A DNA stretch of 64,000 nucleotides from Ruegeria sp. YS9 (GCF_024628725.1 NZ_CP102409.1:467001-531000); one strand, 5' to 3'; positions 1 through 9,862 are shown, counted from the stretch's first letter. The notes: generated by a model from the letters alone, not told the origin. Translations and numbers: made by a program.

Positions 1-1937
1 CGGCGGAAGGTGGTCAGGTGCTGGATCTGCTGCGCGTCGAACCCGGCTATGAAAAGGCTCTGGGTGCTGCTCTGGCTGATGATCTGCGCGCACCGCTGGT
101 CGAGGGCGACGGCCCGTCCGGCTGGGTGCAGGTGGCTGGATATGACAGCGACCAGCCATTGCCTGAAGGGGCTGAACCACTGGCGCTTCATGTGTCGGGG
201 CCGGATCGTCTCAGCCGCCGAATTGCCCAGATCGGGTTGGTGGATGCGGATCAGGGCGCACGGTTGCAGGCGTCGTTGAAACCCGGCCAGCGTCTGGTGT
301 CCCGCTCGGGCGACCTGTGGCGCTGGGATGGGTTCCGTGCCTGGGCAGAAGACGCGCCAAGTGCTGCTGCTCTGCGGTTGGAGCAGCTCAACAGGCTGGA
401 AGCGCTGAAACAGGACCTTGCCCGTGCCGAAGCACAGGCTGACGGTGCCCGTGCCGCACATGAAGCACTGTCTCAGCAATTGGCGGATGTGACCAAGGCA
501 GACCGCCGTGCGCGAGAAGCCCGCCGTGCTGCTGATCAGCGCATGGCCGAAACTGCGCGCGCACTGTCGCGGGCCGAGGCCGACCGCAATCTGGCGCAGG
601 GCAAGCTGGAAACCCTGACCCTCGCCGTTGATCGCCACAAGGACGATGCCATGGCCGCCCGTGCGCAACTGCGCGAGGCCGAAGCGGCTTTGGCCGGTCT
701 GGGCGATCTCGACAGCGCCCGCGCAGAAGTGGAAGACATCAAGCAGACCGTCGAGGCGGCGCGGATCACCATGCTGACCCACCGCTCGACCCATGACGAA
801 TTGCGCCGCGAAGGGGACGCCCGCACGCGTCGTACCCAGGAGGTTGCGAAAGATCTCAGCGGATGGCGCCACCGCTTGGAAACGGCTGAAAAGCGGATTT
901 CCGAACTTGCCGAGCGCAAGGAAAGCTCGGAAGAAGAACTGACCGAGGCCATGGCCGTACCCGGCGAAATCGCCGAGGCGCGTGAGGAACTGAACGAACT
1001 GATCGAAGCCGCCGAAGCACGGCGCGCCGAAGCCGCCGACAAATTGGCCGAGGCCGAGGCCATGCACCGTGAAATCGTTCTGGCCGAACGGGAAGCCGAG
1101 CGTCTGGCATCAGAAGCGCGCGAAAGCCGTGCCGCGGCCGAGGCGCGCTGTGACGCGGCCAAGGAAAGTGTTGTCGCGGCGGCCGAACGGATTGCCGAAG
1201 ATCAGCAACTGACCCCGAACCAATTGCTGAACCAGCTGGACGTGAGCCCCGACCAGATGCCAGCTGCGGACGTTCTGGAATCCGAAGTGAACCGTCACAA
1301 ACGTCAGCGCGATGCGATGGGGGCCGTGAACCTGAGGGCCGAAGAAGACAGCAAGGAAGTTCAGGAAGAATTCGATACGCTCAGCAGCGAAAAAGCCGAT
1401 CTGGAAGAGGCGATCAAGGCGCTGCGCAGCGGGATCGCCAGCCTCAACCGCGAAGGGCGCGAGCGTTTGCTGACCGCGTTTGAACAGGTGAATTCCAACT
1501 TCGCCATGTTGTTCAAGCATCTCTTTGGTGGCGGCGAGGCCAATCTTGTGATGGTCGAAAGTGACGACCCTCTGGACGCGGGGCTCGAGATCATGTGCCA
1601 GCCGCCGGGCAAGAAGCTCTCGACTCTCAGCCTGTTGTCGGGCGGTGAGCAGACCCTGACGGCGACCGCGCTGATCTTCGGCGTCTTCCTCGCCAATCCC
1701 GCCCCGATCTGTGTGCTGGACGAGGTTGATGCGCCACTGGACGACGCAAACGTAACGCGCTTCTGTGATCTGCTGGACGAAATGTGCCGCCAGACCGACA
1801 CGCGTTTCCTGATCATCACCCACCACGCGGTGACCATGGCGCGCATGGATCGCCTGTTCGGTGTCACCATGCAGGAACAGGGCGTCAGCCAGCTGGTTTC
1901 GGTCGATCTGAAGAAGGCCGAACAGATGGTCGCGTGA
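1..1937 (+). CDS. smc: Chromosome segregation protein SMC, C-terminal part (5' end outside window)
   Basis: This is the C-terminal two thirds of SMC, the ATPase that with ScpA and ScpB organises and segregates the chromosome. The frame is open from the first base, so the gene starts upstream. About the first 105 visible residues fit the hinge region. They are followed by a long Ala/Glu/Arg-rich coiled coil to about residue 500. The head half carries the ABC signature LSGGEQ near residue 540, Walker B ICVLDEVDAP near 564 and the H-loop IITHH near 600. The missing N-terminal half would hold Walker A. The stop TGA is at 1935-1937. Identification is secure; only the start is unknown. Confidence 0.97.
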   Translation, partial: AEGGQVLDLLRVEPGYEKALGAALADDLRAPLVEGDGPSGWVQVAGYDSDQPLPEGAEPLALHVSGPDRLSRRIAQIGLVDADQGARLQASLKPGQRLVSRSGDLWRWDGFRAWAEDAPSAAALRLEQLNRLEALKQDLARAEAQADGARAAHEALSQQLADVTKADRRAREARRAADQRMAETARALSRAEADRNLAQGKLETLTLAVDRHKDDAMAARAQLREAEAALAGLGDLDSARAEVEDIKQTVEAARITMLTHRSTHDELRREGDARTRRTQEVAKDLSGWRHRLETAEKRISELAERKESSEEELTEAMAVPGEIAEAREELNELIEAAEARRAEAADKLAEAEAMHREIVLAEREAERLASEARESRAAAEARCDAAKESVVAAAERIAEDQQLTPNQLLNQLDVSPDQMPAADVLESEVNRHKRQRDAMGAVNLRAEEDSKEVQEEFDTLSSEKADLEEAIKALRSGIASLNREGRERLLTAFEQVNSNFAMLFKHLFGGGEANLVMVESDDPLDAGLEIMCQPPGKKLSTLSLLSGGEQTLTATALIFGVFLANPAPICVLDEVDAPLDDANVTRFCDLLDEMCRQTDTRFLIITHHAVTMARMDRLFGVTMQEQGVSQLVSVDLKKAEQMVA

Positions 1938-1992
1938 CCCCGCTCACTGCAAGTTTATGACGGGTGGGACTCTTTCGCGCTAGTCTGGGTGC

Positions 1993-2343
1993 ATGACGCG
2001 CTTTCTGATCCCCGCCCTCATCGCCGCCAGCCCTGTCTTCGCAGCCGACTGGCCCGTCAAGACCGGGGACACGCCCCTTACGGCCGCAGAGCTTGGTGCT
2101 TTGGCGGGGCAGACGCTGACCTTTTACGACGATGGGCAAGCGAAATTCTCAGCGGGCGGGGCCTATTCCTACACATACGCGAGCGGAGATTCTGCTTTTG
2201 GCACCTATTCCATTGCCGAGGATGGCAGTGTCTGCATCGCCTACCGCAACGGGTTCAGCCGGTGCGATTTGTACGTGCGCAGGGGGGAAAGGTTGATCCT
2301 GATTGACGAAAAAGGCGACCGGTATCCGGTGCGCAGTGAATAA
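1993..2343 (+). CDS. Small secreted hypothetical protein
   Basis: This encodes 116 residues of unknown function. The N-terminus is a clear Sec signal peptide (MTRFLIPALIAASPVFA, cleavage likely before ADW), so the mature ~99-residue protein should be periplasmic. It is rich in Gly, Tyr and Asp, and two cysteines about 15 residues apart (in SVCIAY and SRCDLY) could form a disulfide. It starts 55 bp after smc in the same direction and may be read through from it. I recognise no domain. The signal peptide supports this start. Confidence 0.75.
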   Translation: MTRFLIPALIAASPVFAADWPVKTGDTPLTAAELGALAGQTLTFYDDGQAKFSAGGAYSYTYASGDSAFGTYSIAEDGSVCIAYRNGFSRCDLYVRRGERLILIDEKGDRYPVRSE

Positions 2344-2476
2344 AATGATCTGAAATTTTCGTGATTCCAGCTCATTTGATAGACAAAAATCGACAATCAA
2401 GATGATGTAAGGGAGGAAACCTGACAACCAAGGCGGTATCGTCCCGGAGAATCTTATTTGATGTACGGGAAAAAAA

Positions 2477-3274
2477 ATGTGCCGATTTTTGGCTTGGGTT
2501 GGTCAGCAGCGATACCTGGACGAACTGGTCCTTGAGCAAGAACAATCGCTTGTTATTCAAAGCCGAAACGCATTGATTGGGAAAACACCGGTAAATGCCG
2601 ATGGGTTCGGTCTGGCATGGTATTCTGATCGTGACATGCCGTGCTTTTACAAGGACACCCATCCAGCGTGGTCTGATGCCAATCTGAAGCAATTGGCGCA
2701 TCACACGAAATCCCGGCTGTTTCTGGCCCATGTACGGGCCTCGACGGGTACGGCGACCTCACGCAACAACTGTCACCCTTTCGGCGTCGGCAGGTGGAGT
2801 TTCATGCATAACGGTCAGGCCGGGGGTCATGAACGAATCCGGCAAGAGCTTGATGCCATGATCCCGGCGCACCTGTACCAACATCGTATGGGCGCAACCG
2901 AGAGCGAGGCGATCTTTCTCATCGCTCATGGCGAAGGGCTGGACGCCGATCCTGTTGGTGCAATGGCCCGTGCGGTCGGTCGGGTCGAAGCCCTTTCCAG
3001 GCACCGCGGAGCATCACCCTATCTTCGGTTTGCCGCCTGCTGGTCGGACGGCAAACGGGTTTTTGCGGCCCGATATGCCTCGGATCGGTTTGCGCCCAGT
3101 TTGCATTACAAGGTCTGCAAAGACGGTATCATCATTTCGTCCGAGCCACTGGATGCCAATAACGAGGGATGGCTCGAGATACAGCCCAACACGGCAATCG
3201 AAACCGAGGGTGCCGCGGTGGTGACGCACGCCTTTGTACCCCATGTTCCGCTGGAACGGGAATGGGTCGCGTGA
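2477..3274 (+). CDS. Class II glutamine amidotransferase
   Basis: The protein has 265 residues and is a stand-alone class II (Ntn-type) glutaminase domain of the YafJ/EgtC kind. The catalytic cysteine is residue 2 (MCRFLAW) and would become the N-terminal nucleophile after Met removal. Further family motifs are GFGLAWY near residue 45, HVRASTGT near 85, NCHPF near 97 and FMHNGQ near 108. No synthetase domain is attached, so the ammonia acceptor is not known. The upstream 133 bp is AT-richer than the genes and probably carries the promoter. The gene converges with the lytic transglycosylase at 3288, leaving only 13 bp. Confidence 0.88.
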   Translation: MCRFLAWVGQQRYLDELVLEQEQSLVIQSRNALIGKTPVNADGFGLAWYSDRDMPCFYKDTHPAWSDANLKQLAHHTKSRLFLAHVRASTGTATSRNNCHPFGVGRWSFMHNGQAGGHERIRQELDAMIPAHLYQHRMGATESEAIFLIAHGEGLDADPVGAMARAVGRVEALSRHRGASPYLRFAACWSDGKRVFAARYASDRFAPSLHYKVCKDGIIISSEPLDANNEGWLEIQPNTAIETEGAAVVTHAFVPHVPLEREWVA

Positions 3275-3287
3275 GCGTGGTTGCTGC

Positions 3288-4451
3288 CTAAAGCCGGTTT
3301 AGCAAATCCACTGTCGGCCACGCGTCGGCCGGCAGGCCAAGCCGCTTCTGTTCTGCCTGCACGGCCGCTCTGGTACCAGCCCCCAGGATCCCGTCGATCT
3401 TGCCAACGTCATATCCTTTGGCCTGAAGCTTGCTTTGCAACTGCTTCATCTGCGCCCCGTTCAGACCCTGTGCGGGATTGCCGGCATCGTAGATTTGTGC
3501 CCCTTCCAGACGTGTCCCGAAATAGGCGGCGGTCAATACATAGACAAAGCTTTGGTTCCATTCGAAATAGACGTCGAAGTTTGGATAGGCCAGAAAGGCC
3601 GGGCCGTTGCGCCCCTGCGGCAGGATCAGCGAGGCCGGAAGGTTCGCCAGCGACCCGCTGCGCGCCTCAACGCCCATGGCCTGCCAGTCCGCTACCGACC
3701 GGGGCTTGCCGGGGCCGGACAGGGACCAATCCATCTGCGCGGGCACCGTGACCTCTTGCAGCCATGGTTCGCCTGCGCGCCAGCCCAGATGCGACAGCAT
3801 CTTGGCGCCGGACATCAGCGCATCGGGGGCCGAGGTTTTCAGGCGGACATGCCCGTCGCCATCCCCATCGACACCGTTTTCCAGAATGTCCCGCGGCAAC
3901 ATCTGGACCATGCCGATTTCCCCGGCCCACGCGCCCGTTGTGCGGGCCGGGTCGAAGTCACCGTTTTGATAGAGTTCGATGGCCGCGAAGATTTGGGGGC
4001 GGAACAGGTCGGGTCGACGGCAGTCATGGGCCAAGGTCACCAGCGCGTTGCGGGTGTTGAAGTCGCCCTGGAATGATCCGTAATCGGTCTCGAACGCCCA
4101 GAAAGCCAGCAACACCCCGCGCGAGATGCCGTACTCCCTCTCGATCCGGTCAAATACCGCATCGTATTTGCGCGACATTGCCTGCCCGCGTTCGATCCGG
4201 TTGGCCGAGATCAGACGACGGGAAAACTCGATGAAGGGCTTCTGAAACACCCCCTGCGCCCGGTCGGCCTTGAGCACGGCGCCATCCTGCTGCACGCCTT
4301 TGAAAAACGCGTTCACGGTGGATTTGTCAAAGCCTTGCTGTACGGCCTCGGCCTTTAGCCCTTTGACAAAAGAATTGAAGCCACCGCCACATTGGGCAAG
4401 GGCAGGTTGGGCAAACAGGGCAGCGGCGATCAGGCCGGAAAGAAAACGCAT
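3288..4451 (-). CDS. Lytic murein transglycosylase (MltB/Slt70-like) with peptidoglycan-binding domain
   Basis: The protein (387 residues) cleaves peptidoglycan with formation of 1,6-anhydromuramic acid ends. It has an N-terminal signal peptide (MRFLSGLIAAALFAQPALA). The catalytic domain covers about residues 30-310 with the expected catalytic Glu in LLAFWAFETDYG and the segment GEIGMVQMLPRDIL. A C-terminal PG_binding_1 domain occupies about 325-387 (LQSKLQAKGYDVGKIDGILG). It is periplasmic. Its start is 12 bp beyond the end of cbiB, so it is probably transcribed as the last gene of the cobC-cbiB unit. Confidence 0.93.
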   Translation of the reverse strand: MRFLSGLIAAALFAQPALAQCGGGFNSFVKGLKAEAVQQGFDKSTVNAFFKGVQQDGAVLKADRAQGVFQKPFIEFSRRLISANRIERGQAMSRKYDAVFDRIEREYGISRGVLLAFWAFETDYGSFQGDFNTRNALVTLAHDCRRPDLFRPQIFAAIELYQNGDFDPARTTGAWAGEIGMVQMLPRDILENGVDGDGDGHVRLKTSAPDALMSGAKMLSHLGWRAGEPWLQEVTVPAQMDWSLSGPGKPRSVADWQAMGVEARSGSLANLPASLILPQGRNGPAFLAYPNFDVYFEWNQSFVYVLTAAYFGTRLEGAQIYDAGNPAQGLNGAQMKQLQSKLQAKGYDVGKIDGILGAGTRAAVQAEQKRLGLPADAWPTVDLLNRL

Positions 4452-4463
4452 GACAAGTGTCCG

Positions 4464-5384
4464 TCAGTAAATCAGGTCGATCCCAACCGACACCGACACG
4501 AGCCCAAGCGCAAGCCCCCAAACACGCCACAACATGCGACATGCGCGGAAAACGTCTGACGCCCCGATCTCGCGCGGGGCATCGCCATTGACCCATGCCA
4601 GATCCCGTACCTTACCGTCATAGCTGCGCGGTCCGGCCAGGGCGACGTTCAGCGCGCGGGCCATGGCGGCCTCGGGCCAGCCTGCATTGGGCGAGATATG
4701 ACGGTGCGCGTCTGCCACGATTTCGCGCCAGCGCGACCACTGGCTCGACAGCGCCACGATCATCACGCAGGTCAGGCGGGCCGGGATCAGGTTCAGCAGG
4801 TCATCGAACCGGGCCGAGGCCCAGCCAAACGCGCGGTATTTTTCATTGCGATACCCGATCATGCTGTCGGCGGTATTTACCGCCTTGTAGACCAGCAGCC
4901 CCGGCAACCCCGCGACCAGAAACCAGAACGCAGGCGCGATGACACCGTCGCTGAGGTTCTCTGCGGCGCTTTCGACGGCCGAGCGTGCCACCTGCGCCTC
5001 GGTCATGTCCCGTGTATCGCGCGAGACGATCATGGCCACTTGCGCCCGTCCCTCTGCCAGCGAGGCCATCAGCCCTTTGCCCACGGCGCGAACATGGGCG
5101 ACCAACGATTGTTGCGCCAGCAGGATCGCGCAGACCAGGATTTCGACAACTGGCCCCAGCAGGGACAAAGCCCACCCAAGCCCCCATGCGCCGCAAACCA
5201 GCAGGACAAGCACACCCACCCCTTTTGCCCGTCGTGCGGCCCCGTGATTCAGACGTTTATCCAGCCAGCCAATCAGGCTTCCGATCATTACCGCCGGATG
5301 CTTGATACGCGACCAGAGCCAGTCGGGCTCTCCCAGCGCTGCGTCCAGACACATGGCACAGACCAGTATCAGGCCAAGGCTCAC
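4464..5384 (-). CDS. cbiB: Adenosylcobinamide-phosphate synthase CbiB/CobD
   Basis: This integral membrane enzyme attaches (R)-1-amino-2-propanol phosphate to adenosylcobyric acid in cobalamin synthesis. It has about 306 residues with several hydrophobic segments and the family motifs [18 protein letters not shown] near the N-terminus, [24 protein letters not shown] and [10 protein letters not shown] place the start at GTG 5384 because it overlaps the cobC stop as GTGA. A longer frame to 5408 would overlap cobC by 28 bp. The coupling with cobC fits, since CobC makes the aminopropanol phosphate this enzyme uses. Confidence 0.94.
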   Translation of the reverse strand: MSLGLILVCAMCLDAALGEPDWLWSRIKHPAVMIGSLIGWLDKRLNHGAARRAKGVGVLVLLVCGAWGLGWALSLLGPVVEILVCAILLAQQSLVAHVRAVGKGLMASLAEGRAQVAMIVSRDTRDMTEAQVARSAVESAAENLSDGVIAPAFWFLVAGLPGLLVYKAVNTADSMIGYRNEKYRAFGWASARFDDLLNLIPARLTCVMIVALSSQWSRWREIVADAHRHISPNAGWPEAAMARALNVALAGPRSYDGKVRDLAWVNGDAPREIGASDVFRACRMLWRVWGLALGLVSVSVGIDLIY

Positions 5385-6346
5385 TGCGCGGCCTCCAGCC
5401 GGTCCCACCCGTTCACAGGTGGCAAACCGAGGCGCAGATAGGTGTCGGAATAGGGGAAGATGCGGCTCCAGATATGGTTCTGTGCCAGCTGTTCCTGCCA
5501 GCGGGAGGCATCATCGACCTTGTACAATCGGAACAGGCTTGTGCCGCCAGCGACCTTGGCCCCCCTGGCCGTCAACAGAACATCCAGCCGAGCGGCCTCG
5601 TCCGCCAGTCGCTTACGCGTGGCGCTTGCCCAATCCGTATCTGCAAGGGCCCGTGTGCCGATCCGCAAGGCAGGGCCTGATACAGACCAAGGGCCAGTCA
5701 GATCGTTCAACCGGCTGATCATATCCGGTCGTCCGATGGCGAACCCCAGTCTTACCCCGGCCAGCCCCCAGAATTTGCCAAAACTCTTCAGCACGATCAC
5801 GCCGGGGCGGTCTGCCAGGTGGATCAAGGACTTGTCCGGCATGACGTCGCAAAAGCTTTCGTCAATCACGGTAAGTGGTGCCGATACGTCGCCTTCCTGC
5901 CAGATACGCCCGTCCGGGTTGTTCGGATGGACGATCACGCGGGCGTCACACGGACCGTCTTGCCGTACCTTCCATCCCTGCGCCGAAAAGGCGGCGGCGT
6001 GTTCGTTATAGGTGGGCGGCGTGATCTGTACCGTACCCGCCGCAGTTAGCGCGGGAAGGCGCGCGATGATCGACGACGCTCCGGGCGCGGGCAGGATCGC
6101 TGCACGCTGCGGCACGTTCCAGAACCCGCGCGCGGCACCGCTGAGCCGTTCAAACGCCCCGTGATCCGGCAATTCAGCCCAATCCCCCGCAGTCAGCCCG
6201 GACACGGGGTAGGCATGAGGATTGATGCCGGTGGACAGATCGATCCAGTCGGTGCGTTGTCCACCATATTGTGCAATCGCCCTGTCCAGCCCACCGCCGT
6301 GGTCGCGAACCGTGCGTGGATCCAAGTCTTGATCCGGTGTGTTCAT
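5381..6346 (-). CDS. cobC: L-threonine-O-3-phosphate decarboxylase (CobC/CobD), PLP enzyme
   Basis: The protein has 321 residues and a fold-type I aminotransferase architecture. It supplies (R)-1-amino-2-propanol phosphate for the nucleotide loop of cobalamin. Diagnostic segments are [12 protein letters not shown] near residue 35, HPNNPDGR in the middle, and the Schiff-base lysine in [16 protein letters not shown]. The ATG at 6346 has an AGAGAG ribosome site in front of it. The frame runs further to 6454, but that extension lacks family character. It overlaps cbiB by 4 bp. Product naming differs between species (cobC here, cobD in enteric bacteria). Confidence 0.93.
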   Translation of the reverse strand: MNTPDQDLDPRTVRDHGGGLDRAIAQYGGQRTDWIDLSTGINPHAYPVSGLTAGDWAELPDHGAFERLSGAARGFWNVPQRAAILPAPGASSIIARLPALTAAGTVQITPPTYNEHAAAFSAQGWKVRQDGPCDARVIVHPNNPDGRIWQEGDVSAPLTVIDESFCDVMPDKSLIHLADRPGVIVLKSFGKFWGLAGVRLGFAIGRPDMISRLNDLTGPWSVSGPALRIGTRALADTDWASATRKRLADEAARLDVLLTARGAKVAGGTSLFRLYKVDDASRWQEQLAQNHIWSRIFPYSDTYLRLGLPPVNGWDRLEAAQ

Positions 6347-6531
6347 CTGCTCTCTCTGCGAGAAAATACCGCTTTTAGCCTGCTTCAAGCGGATTTTCGC
6401 CTCTAATACAAGCAAATCCGCCTGTTCACGGACCTGTAGGGCCGCTGTTAACACTTTGTTAAGGAAATAACGAGATCACGGACCACGGGGGTCGGCACCA
6501 CTCACCATATCAAGTGCCGAGGTTGTTGCAA

Positions 6532-6894
6532 ATGAAAGTTCTGATTGTTGAGAGTAATCCCGACCTTGGTCGGGTATGGAAAAGGCATCTGGAACGGCAG
6601 GGCGCTGACGTCACGCTGGTCGAGACGCAGGAAGCCGCCATTCTGGCGCTGTACGGCACGGATTTCGAAATCATCGTGCTGGATCTGGTTCTGGAAACCG
6701 GAAGTGCTCTGGCCGTGGCCGATTTTGCCAGCTATCGCCGCCCCCAGGCGCGGGTGATCTTTGTCACCAACACCACCTTCTTTTCGGATGGATCGATATT
6801 TGCCCACAGTCCGAATGCCTGTGCTTATGTGCAAAGCGAAACGCCGCCAGAGGATCTGGCGGCGATGGTCGAGCATTACGCAGCGGGGCGCTGA
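6532..6894 (+). CDS. Receiver-domain-like protein with degenerate active site
   Basis: The 120 residues match a single CheY-like receiver domain (MKVLIVESNPDLG, then the putative phospho-acceptor Asp in IVLDLVLETG). Two key positions differ from active receivers. The acidic pair is Glu-Ser, and the conserved Lys-Pro after the last strand is replaced (AYVQSETPPEDL). It may therefore be a stand-in partner rather than a classical phospho-switch. ATG 6532 has GAGG 9 bases upstream; a GTG at 6514 is a weaker alternative. It diverges from cobC, and its 3' end overlaps the convergent reductase gene by 19 bp. No kinase is nearby. Confidence 0.75.
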   Translation: MKVLIVESNPDLGRVWKRHLERQGADVTLVETQEAAILALYGTDFEIIVLDLVLETGSALAVADFASYRRPQARVIFVTNTTFFSDGSIFAHSPNACAYVQSETPPEDLAAMVEHYAAGR

Positions 6895-7865
6895 TCGCGG
6901 CGGTGCGGTTCTGCATAATCCAGCACCGGGTTCACCGGAATGATCCGGTATGGATTGATGCTGTCATGGCTGTAGTGATAGTGGCGCACGATATGTGTCA
7001 TGTTCACGGTGGGGGCCACGCCGGGCCACTGGTACAGTTCACGCGTATAGGACCATAGGTTCGGGTAATCGATCAGTCGCCGCTTGTTGCATTTGAAGTG
7101 CAGGTGATAGACCGGATCAAAGCGGATCAGCGTCGTAAACAGCCGCCAGTCAGCCTCGGTGATCCGACCCCCCATCAGGTAACGGTTCCGGTTCAGACCA
7201 TCTTCCAGCCAGTCCAGCGTGTCGAACAACGGGCCCACGGCGGCGTCGTAGGCCGCTTGCGAGGTGGCAAAGCCGGACTTGTACACGCCGTTGTTGACAT
7301 CTGAATAGATGCGCGCGTTGACCTCTTCGATTTCATCGCGCATCGTTTCGGGCCAGTAATCATCGGTATTGCCGGTGATCCCGTCGAAGGCCGAATTGAA
7401 CATGCGGATGATTTCCGAGCTTTCGTTCGACACGATGGTTTCCTGCCGCTTGTCCCACAGGATCGGCACGGTCACGCGGCCTGAATAGGCTGGATCGGCT
7501 TTCGTATAGATCTGGTGCGCAAAGCTCAGCCCATAGAGATCGTCGCCCGTCGCGCCATGGCCGTCTGTCTCAAAGGTCCAACCCTGGTCCAGCATGTCCG
7601 GATGCACGACCGAGACTGAGATCAGATCGCTCAGCCCTTTCAACTCGCGAAAAATCAGCGTGCGATGCGCCCAGGGGCAGGCATAGCTGACATAAAGGTG
7701 ATAGCGCCCGGGTTCCGCCTTGAACCCGCCTTTGCCTGATGGCCCCGCCTCGCCGTCAGCTGTCAACCAGTTGCGAAACTGCGCGGCGCTGCGCTTGAAT
7801 GCACCGCCCGTGGATTTGGTGTCATACCAGGTGTCGTGCCATTTTCCTTCGACCAGCAGGCCCAT
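6876..7865 (-). CDS. Glutathionyl-hydroquinone reductase (ECM4/YqjG-type GST)
   Basis: The protein has 329 residues and belongs to the Xi/omega-like glutathione transferases, which reduce glutathionyl-hydroquinones. The active-site Cys lies in YACPWAHR at about residue 63, followed by the thioredoxin-like N-domain with VPILWDKRQETIVSNESSEIIRMF. The all-helical C-domain includes YLMGGRITEADWRLFTTLIRFD. ATG 7865 is preceded by a strong GGAGG site; the frame continues upstream without support. It acts in the cytosol. It is probably a single-gene unit. Confidence 0.92.
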   Translation of the reverse strand: MGLLVEGKWHDTWYDTKSTGGAFKRSAAQFRNWLTADGEAGPSGKGGFKAEPGRYHLYVSYACPWAHRTLIFRELKGLSDLISVSVVHPDMLDQGWTFETDGHGATGDDLYGLSFAHQIYTKADPAYSGRVTVPILWDKRQETIVSNESSEIIRMFNSAFDGITGNTDDYWPETMRDEIEEVNARIYSDVNNGVYKSGFATSQAAYDAAVGPLFDTLDWLEDGLNRNRYLMGGRITEADWRLFTTLIRFDPVYHLHFKCNKRRLIDYPNLWSYTRELYQWPGVAPTVNMTHIVRHYHYSHDSINPYRIIPVNPVLDYAEPHRRDQRPAA

Positions 7866-8077
7866 ATCTTTTCCTCCGCATGCGCGTTTCGTCAAAGATA
7901 GGCCCGGACCCGGCGTCTTCCTATGCGAGTGCCCGCGCAAATGCCCTGCATTCGCGCACAGTCGAGGCCGGGATTTCTGTGCAACAAAGCTCCGCCAGAT
8001 CGCAGTCTGTGACGTGGTTCACTGGATTTTTACAACTTTTCCCGCACAATAGAAGTCATTCACGGGGGAACGGATTT

Positions 8078-8431
8078 ATGAGTACCTATGTTTCAAAGGA
8101 AATACGCGCCGAGTTGGACGCGGCCCGAATCGCGACATTGAAAAAAGCCAGCCGTTTACGGGTGGAAATGGGCGACAATACCTACAAAATACTCAAATTG
8201 TGGAAAGACGGTTTTACGGTTGAGGCGGAAACCACGCCGCGCCTGCGTGGGCTTGTGGATATCTATGACGGGGCCAACCACCTCTATCAGTGTCTCATCG
8301 TCGCGGATGAGGATGAGGGCGGTGAGATGCGGTATGAATTCAAACGCAGCACGGCGGCCCATGACAGCGCTCCGCTTGACTTTTACCGCGCGCCCGATGC
8401 GCCGATCGCCCTGCTGGGGCATGACGACTGA
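8078..8431 (+). CDS. Conserved-looking hypothetical protein, 117 aa
   Basis: This gene of unknown function encodes 117 residues, with no signal peptide or membrane segment. The first half is basic and helical (residues 1-30), followed by strand-like segments with paired Tyr and Trp residues (NTYKILKLWKDGF, VDIYDGANHLYQCLIV). This could be a small beta-barrel with a PilZ-like flavour, but I cannot assign it. ATG 8078 has GGGGGAA about 7 bases upstream. The open frame extends to 7799, but that part overlaps the leader of the opposite reductase gene. It converges with the malY-type gene. Confidence 0.65.
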   Translation: MSTYVSKEIRAELDAARIATLKKASRLRVEMGDNTYKILKLWKDGFTVEAETTPRLRGLVDIYDGANHLYQCLIVADEDEGGEMRYEFKRSTAAHDSAPLDFYRAPDAPIALLGHDD

Positions 8432-8595
8432 GGGCGAATTTCAACCGGAGTTCCGGTTTCGGTCAGGGTTTGGTCGACACCAGAGGCTTGCGGTGCCACC
8501 ATAAAGGCAGGCCCGCGCGGGCCAAGCAGCGTCAGCCAATCAACCGGCCCCTGTAAACAACAGGGCAGGGCTTGCAAGCCCCGGCCGACGCATAC
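8432..8595. other. Hairpin-rich gap between convergent genes
   Basis: Several perfect inverted repeats sit in this 164-bp gap. They include ACCGGAGTTCCGGT near 8449, GGCCCGCGCGGGCC at 8510-8523, CCCTGT/ACAGGG around 8551-8567 and GGGCTTGCAAGCCC near 8568. None is followed by a T-run on either strand, so these are not standard intrinsic terminators, although they may stop convergent transcription. No gene is seen. Confidence 0.5.
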
Positions 8596-9768
8596 TTATT
8601 GCAGATCCCCGAAAGCTCGTTTCAGCCGCAGGCAAGCTTCCTCGACCCGCGCCCGTTGCGTGGCGAGGTTGAACCGTTCAAACGTCTCGCCTCCAGTGCC
8701 GAAACCCGGACCCGACGATGTTGCGATCCGTGCGTCCTCGCGCAGACGGCGGACAAATTCGGCGTGATCCATGCCGGTGCCCGAGAAATCGACCCAGGCC
8801 AGATAGGTCGCCTGCAAGGGCATCGACCAGAGCCCCGGAATCTCGGCGATGGTCTGATCGAACAGACGCCGGTTTTCCTCCAGATGCGCGATCTGGGCAT
8901 CCACCCATTCGGCCCCTTCGGGGCTGTAGGCAGCAGTGATCATCGCCACGCCCAGGGCGCTGGGATCGTAATCCAATGTTTGCAGCCGTTGCTTCATGGC
9001 CGCGCGCAGTTTGGGATCTGGAATGATCATGTTGCCGGTCCGCTGCCCGGCGATGTTGAAGGTCTTCGATGCCGCAGTCAGCGTCACGGTCCACGGGCGT
9101 GCATTCGGGGCCGCCACGTCCATTGGCACAAATTTTGTGCCGGGATAGACCAGATCGTGGTGAATCTCGTCGGATACCAGGATCAAACCGTTCCGTTCGG
9201 CAAACGCGGCCACGGCCTGCAACTCATCGGGTGTCCAGACACGACCCGACGGGTTTTGCGGCGAACACCACAGCAGCATCTTCTCGGACCCGTCCAACCG
9301 GGACTGGGCGTCGTCCAGATCAAGGCCGTAACTGTCCCCGTCCCGCACCAAAGGGCATTCCACGACCCGGCGGCCCGATTTGTTCACCTTGTGGGCAAAC
9401 TCGTGGTAAACGGGGGTGAAGATCACGATGCCATCACCAGGATCGGTCCAGACATCCAGCGACAGGGCGATTGCATTGCCCAAGCCCTGCGTGGTCAGAA
9501 TCCAATCCGTGTCGATTTCCCAATCGTGGCGGGTTTTCATCCACCACTGAACCGAGGCCAGGTAATCCGGGTGCATCCATGAATAGCCGAACACGCCGTG
9601 ATCTGCGGCTTTGCGTACGGCCTCGATCACGCAGGGTGCCGTTTGGTAATCGGAATCGGCCGTCCACATGGCCAGACCGTCCTCGGGCGAGACGCCATAC
9701 AGCATCTCCATCTTGTCCCATTTTGAACTGTTGGTGCCTCGGCGGTCGATCAGGTCGTTGAAAGTCAT
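8596..9768 (-). CDS. MalY/PatB-family pyridoxal-phosphate aminotransferase (putative cystathionine beta-lyase)
   Basis: The protein has 390 residues and is a fold-type I PLP enzyme of the MalY/PatB group, whose members commonly cleave C-S bonds of cystathionine or cysteine conjugates. The N-terminus MTFNDLIDRRGTNSSKWD and the segment WTADSDYQTAPCV are typical of the group. The PLP lysine is in TAASKTFNIAGQRTG near residue 235. ATG 9768 has GGAG upstream; the frame extends to 9819 without support. The exact substrate cannot be read from the sequence. It diverges from def. Confidence 0.9.
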   Translation of the reverse strand: MTFNDLIDRRGTNSSKWDKMEMLYGVSPEDGLAMWTADSDYQTAPCVIEAVRKAADHGVFGYSWMHPDYLASVQWWMKTRHDWEIDTDWILTTQGLGNAIALSLDVWTDPGDGIVIFTPVYHEFAHKVNKSGRRVVECPLVRDGDSYGLDLDDAQSRLDGSEKMLLWCSPQNPSGRVWTPDELQAVAAFAERNGLILVSDEIHHDLVYPGTKFVPMDVAAPNARPWTVTLTAASKTFNIAGQRTGNMIIPDPKLRAAMKQRLQTLDYDPSALGVAMITAAYSPEGAEWVDAQIAHLEENRRLFDQTIAEIPGLWSMPLQATYLAWVDFSGTGMDHAEFVRRLREDARIATSSGPGFGTGGETFERFNLATQRARVEEACLRLKRAFGDLQ

Positions 9769-9862
9769 GTCTGCTCCATTTTCTCGACCGAAAGCTAACC
9801 GCAAATCGGGCAGGTGCAAGGGGGGCGTTGCGGCGCGGGGCGGGATGGCCTAAATCAGCCTC

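Noticed and set aside
6347..6531. Cobalamin riboswitch in front of cobC
   Set aside because: The leader is under 190 bp and I could not find a B12-box-like sequence or the expected multi-stem layout.
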